A stretch of DNA of 48,318 nucleotides from Vibrio sp. 10N.286.49.B3. Its GTDB lineage: Bacteria > Pseudomonadota > Gammaproteobacteria > Enterobacterales > Vibrionaceae. The notes under the pieces are model-generated. The model was not told the DNA's origin. It worked only from the letters and a program-made list of their open reading frames with translations, and ran no database searches. Location: positions 1-48,318 of the forward strand of contig NZ_MCUV01000037.1 of assembly GCF_002873395.1 (NCBI RefSeq), written 5' to 3'. This document shows, piece by piece, positions 45,484-48,318 of this stretch (position 1 is its first letter; the number at the start of each line of letters is the position of its first letter). The translations under genes were made by a program, and so were the position numbers.

Positions 45484-48159
45484 ATGCCTGTAACTAACTT
45501 AGCTGAACTAGATGCTCTCGTAGCACGCGTTAAAGCAGCACAAGAAGAGTTCTCGACTTTTTCTCAAGAAAAAGTCGATGCTATCTTTCGTGCAGCATCT
45601 CTAGCAGCCAACCAAGCTCGTATCCCTCTAGCGCAACAAGCGGTAGCAGAGTCTGGAATGGGTATTGTTGAAGATAAGGTAATCAAAAACCACTTTGCTT
45701 CAGAATTTATCTACAACAAATACAAAGATGAAAAAACGTGTGGCATTCTTGAAGAAAATGAAGAATTCGGCACGATGACTATCGCTGAACCTGTTGGTAT
45801 CATTTGTGGTATCGTTCCAACAACGAACCCTACATCAACAGCGATCTTTAAGTCTCTTATTTCACTTAAAACTCGTAACGGTATTATTTTCTCGCCACAC
45901 CCACGTGCTAAAAACTCAACGAACGATGCCGCTAAACTGGTTCTTGATGCAGCAGTAGCTGCGGGTGCACCAAAAGACATCATCGGTTGGATCGACCAAC
46001 CATCTGTAGAGCTTTCTAACGCACTTATGAAACACGATGGTATTGCTCTTATCCTTGCAACTGGTGGTCCAGGCATGGTTAAAGCTGCATACTCTTCAGG
46101 TAAGCCAGCTATCGGTGTTGGTGCAGGTAACGTTCCTGTTGTTATCGATGAAACAGCGGATATCAAGCGTGCTGTTGCTTCTGTTCTTATGTCTAAAACA
46201 TTCGATAACGGTGTAGTTTGTGCTTCTGAGCAAGCAGTCATCGTTATGGATGAGGTTTACGACGAAGTTAAAGAGCGTTTCGCTTCTCATAAAGGTTATG
46301 TTTTATCTAAATCTGAAGCAGATAAAGTACGTAAAGTGCTGCTAATTGATGGTGCACTAAACGCGAAAATCGTTGGTCAACCAGCTCCAGCTATCGCTGA
46401 AATGGCAGGCGTTAAAGTTCCTGCTGATACTAAGATCCTAGTTGGTGAAGGCCTTGGTGAAGTTTCTTACGATGATGAATTTGCTCATGAGAAACTATCT
46501 CCAACACTAGGTATGTTCCGTGCATCTTCATTTGAAAATGCCGTAGAACAAGCCGTTAAAATGGTTGAAATTGGTGGTATCGGTCACACATCTGGTCTAT
46601 ACACAAACCAAGACGTAAATGCAGATCGTATTCGTTACTTCGGTGACAAAATGAAGACGGCACGTATCCTTGTAAACATCCCAACGACTCACGGTGGTAT
46701 CGGTGATCTTTACAACTTTAACGTTGCACCTTCTCTAACTCTTGGTTGTGGTTCATGGGGTGGTAACTCTATCTCTGAGAACGTAGGTCCTAAGCACCTT
46801 ATCAACAAGAAAACTGTAGCGAAGCGAGCTGAAAATATGTTATGGCACAAACTACCTAAGTCTATCTACTTCCGTCGTGGTAGCCTTCCAATCGCAATGA
46901 GTGATCTAGAAGGTAAGAAACGCGCATTCCTAGTAACTGACCGTTTCTTGTTCAACAATGGTTATGCAGACGAAGTTGTTAAACTTCTTAAAGCTCAAGG
47001 TATCGAAGTTCAAACTTTCTTCGATGTAGAAGCGGATCCAACACTGTCTGTTGTTGAGAAGGGTGCTGAAGCAATGAAGAGCTTCCAACCTGACGTTATC
47101 CTAGCTCTAGGTGGCGGTTCTCCAATGGATGCTGCTAAGATCATGTGGGTAATGTACGAGCACCCAGAAACTCACTTTGAAGAACTAGCAATGCGCTTTA
47201 TGGATATCCGTAAACGTATTTACAAGTTCCCTAAAATGGGTCAAAAAGCTGAGCTAGTATGTATCACAACAACATCTGGTACTGGTTCTGAAGTAACACC
47301 ATTTGCGGTTGTTACTGATGATAAAACAGGTGCTAAGTACCCACTAGCGGATTACGAACTAACGCCACAAATGGCAATCGTTGATGCTAACCTTGTGATG
47401 AACATGCCTAAGTCGCTAACAGCATTTGGTGGTTACGATGCAGTCACTCACGCACTAGAAGCTTACGTATCAGTTCTTGCAAATGAATACTCAGATGGTC
47501 AAGCACTACAAGCACTTAAGATGCTAAAAGAGTACTTACCATCAAGCTACGCGAACGGTGCAAATGACCCAATCGCTCGTGAGAAAGTACACAATGCAGC
47601 AACGATTGCTGGTATTGCGTTTGCGAATGCTTTCCTAGGTGTATGTCACTCAATGGCTCACAAAGTGGGTGCTGAGTTCCACGTACCACACGGTCTTGCT
47701 AACGCACTACTTATCTCAAACGTTGTACGTTACAACGCGAACGATAACCCAACGAAGCAAACAGCATTCTCTCAGTACGCAAGCCCACAAGCTCGTCGTC
47801 GTTACGCTGAAGTTGCAGACCACCTAGGTCTTAGCCAAGCTGGTGACCGCACTGCTCAGAAGATTGAACGTCTACTAGCATGGTTAGAAGAACTGAAAAT
47901 TGCTCTAGATATCCCGCTATCAATTCAAGCCGCTGGTGTACCAGAAGCTGATTTCCTAGCGCAACTAGACCAACTATCTGTTGAAGCGTTCGATGACCAA
48001 TGTACAGGTGCTAACCCACGTTACCCACTAATCAGTGAGTTAAAAGAAGTACTAACGGCTTCTTACTACGGTAAGGCATTTGTTGAAGGCGAAACGTTTG
48101 AAGGCACTACAGTAATTAAAAAGACTGAAGAGCCAAAAGCAAAGAAAGCGAAAAAATAA
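45484..48159 (+). CDS. adhE: Bifunctional aldehyde-alcohol dehydrogenase AdhE
   Basis: AdhE reduces acetyl-CoA to acetaldehyde and then ethanol during fermentation, and forms long spirosomes. The N-terminal aldehyde dehydrogenase half carries catalytic Cys246 (GVVCASEQ) at the E. coli position. The C-terminal iron alcohol dehydrogenase half has GGGSPMDAAK, GGYDAVTHALEAYVS and LGVCHSMAHKVGAEFHVPHG, which hold the iron ligands. Length is 891 residues with a Lys-rich tail. AGGAG lies eight bases before the ATG. Codon choice is strongly biased, like gapA, which indicates high expression. Confidence 0.98.
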   Translation: MPVTNLAELDALVARVKAAQEEFSTFSQEKVDAIFRAASLAANQARIPLAQQAVAESGMGIVEDKVIKNHFASEFIYNKYKDEKTCGILEENEEFGTMTIAEPVGIICGIVPTTNPTSTAIFKSLISLKTRNGIIFSPHPRAKNSTNDAAKLVLDAAVAAGAPKDIIGWIDQPSVELSNALMKHDGIALILATGGPGMVKAAYSSGKPAIGVGAGNVPVVIDETADIKRAVASVLMSKTFDNGVVCASEQAVIVMDEVYDEVKERFASHKGYVLSKSEADKVRKVLLIDGALNAKIVGQPAPAIAEMAGVKVPADTKILVGEGLGEVSYDDEFAHEKLSPTLGMFRASSFENAVEQAVKMVEIGGIGHTSGLYTNQDVNADRIRYFGDKMKTARILVNIPTTHGGIGDLYNFNVAPSLTLGCGSWGGNSISENVGPKHLINKKTVAKRAENMLWHKLPKSIYFRRGSLPIAMSDLEGKKRAFLVTDRFLFNNGYADEVVKLLKAQGIEVQTFFDVEADPTLSVVEKGAEAMKSFQPDVILALGGGSPMDAAKIMWVMYEHPETHFEELAMRFMDIRKRIYKFPKMGQKAELVCITTTSGTGSEVTPFAVVTDDKTGAKYPLADYELTPQMAIVDANLVMNMPKSLTAFGGYDAVTHALEAYVSVLANEYSDGQALQALKMLKEYLPSSYANGANDPIAREKVHNAATIAGIAFANAFLGVCHSMAHKVGAEFHVPHGLANALLISNVVRYNANDNPTKQTAFSQYASPQARRRYAEVADHLGLSQAGDRTAQKIERLLAWLEELKIALDIPLSIQAAGVPEADFLAQLDQLSVEAFDDQCTGANPRYPLISELKEVLTASYYGKAFVEGETFEGTTVIKKTEEPKAKKAKK

Positions 48160-48222
48160 CCTAGATTCTTAATGGAATAATGAGATATTTTCGCTAGCAC
48201 GTAGATGTCTTAGCTAGAAATT

Positions 48223-48257
48223 AAAAGCCCCGCGAATTGATTAGCGGGGCTTTTTTT
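48223..48257 (+). terminator. Intrinsic terminator after adhE
   Basis: AAAAGCCCCGC pairs perfectly with GCGGGGCTTTT around a 10-nt loop, followed by more T residues. Confidence 0.95.
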
Positions 48258-48270
48258 ATGCTTCATCACT

Positions 48271-48313
48271 AATGTAAGCGGTATAACTTGTAGAGAGTTA
48301 TACCAATTACATT
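48271..48313. repeat. 43-bp inverted repeat at the window end
   Basis: AATGTAA, then GGTATAACT, a 7-nt loop, AGTTATACC and TTACATT: 16 of 18 positions per arm pair, interrupted only by a 2-nt mismatch (GC opposite AA). It has no T run and lies after the adhE terminator. The GGTATAACT and TTACATTAA words look like a dispersed vibrio intergenic palindrome, but no full second copy was seen in this window. Confidence 0.65.
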
Positions 48314-48318
48314 AATTT

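Overview
The window looks like chromosomal DNA of a marine gammaproteobacterium of the Vibrionaceae, most probably Aliivibrio. The evidence is its AT-rich composition, a fimV/hubP C-terminus next to truA, Vibrio-like Apt, TruA, RssB and RecR proteins, and gene neighbourhoods shared with enterics (accD-folC-dedD-cvpA-purF, apt-dnaX-ybaB-recR, yeaD-gapA-msrB-yeaC-ansA-sppA, yejM-yejL-yejK, ychE-adhE). The genus is an inference; no database search was possible.

Layout. 1-7.4 kb holds the end of FimV/HubP, then truA, accD, folC, dedD, cvpA and purF on the plus strand, with a clear PurR operator before cvpA-purF. 7.4-9.7 kb holds a divergent LysR regulator and an RssB-like response regulator. 10-13.9 kb is apt-dnaX-ybaB-recR; dnaX carries a slippery A7 run with a stop immediately in the -1 frame, so it probably makes both tau and gamma. 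13.9-17.8 kb holds two cysteine-cluster proteins (YkgJ type and YcgN), rlmA, yeaD and gapA. 18.1-24.3 kb is msrB, a lipoprotein, an IscB element, yeaC, ansA and sppA. 24.6-31.7 kb is fadH with a perfect FadR box, topB, a secreted trypsin-like protease and a metallophosphoesterase lipoprotein. 31.9-35.4 kb is a three-gene operon with three SPFH domains and a zinc-type CDF transporter. 35.7-39.1 kb is tRNA-Ser(UGA), yejM, yejL and yejK. 39.2-48.2 kb holds a membrane Hpt protein, a lipoprotein, asd, a Kv-type channel, ychE and adhE, and the window ends in a long inverted repeat.

Two things stand out. The first is a full-length IscB (the RNA-guided nuclease family ancestral to Cas9) with a recognisable upstream omega/HEARO RNA. 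That RNA has a GNRA hairpin, a loop-mediated pseudoknot and matched terminal hairpins, but there is no transposase. Its position lets the 16-nt guide and the empty insertion site be predicted. The second is a cation diffusion facilitator fused to an SPFH domain, co-transcribed with HflC-like and HflK-like paralogues. This suggests a metal transporter built into a prohibitin-like membrane ring, and I know of no described function for such an arrangement.

The rest is mostly housekeeping with readable regulation: PurR at cvpA-purF, FadR at fadH, and candidate HexR and palindromic sites at gapA. There is also a candidate class II FNR promoter at adhE, and strong intrinsic terminators at most transcription-unit ends.
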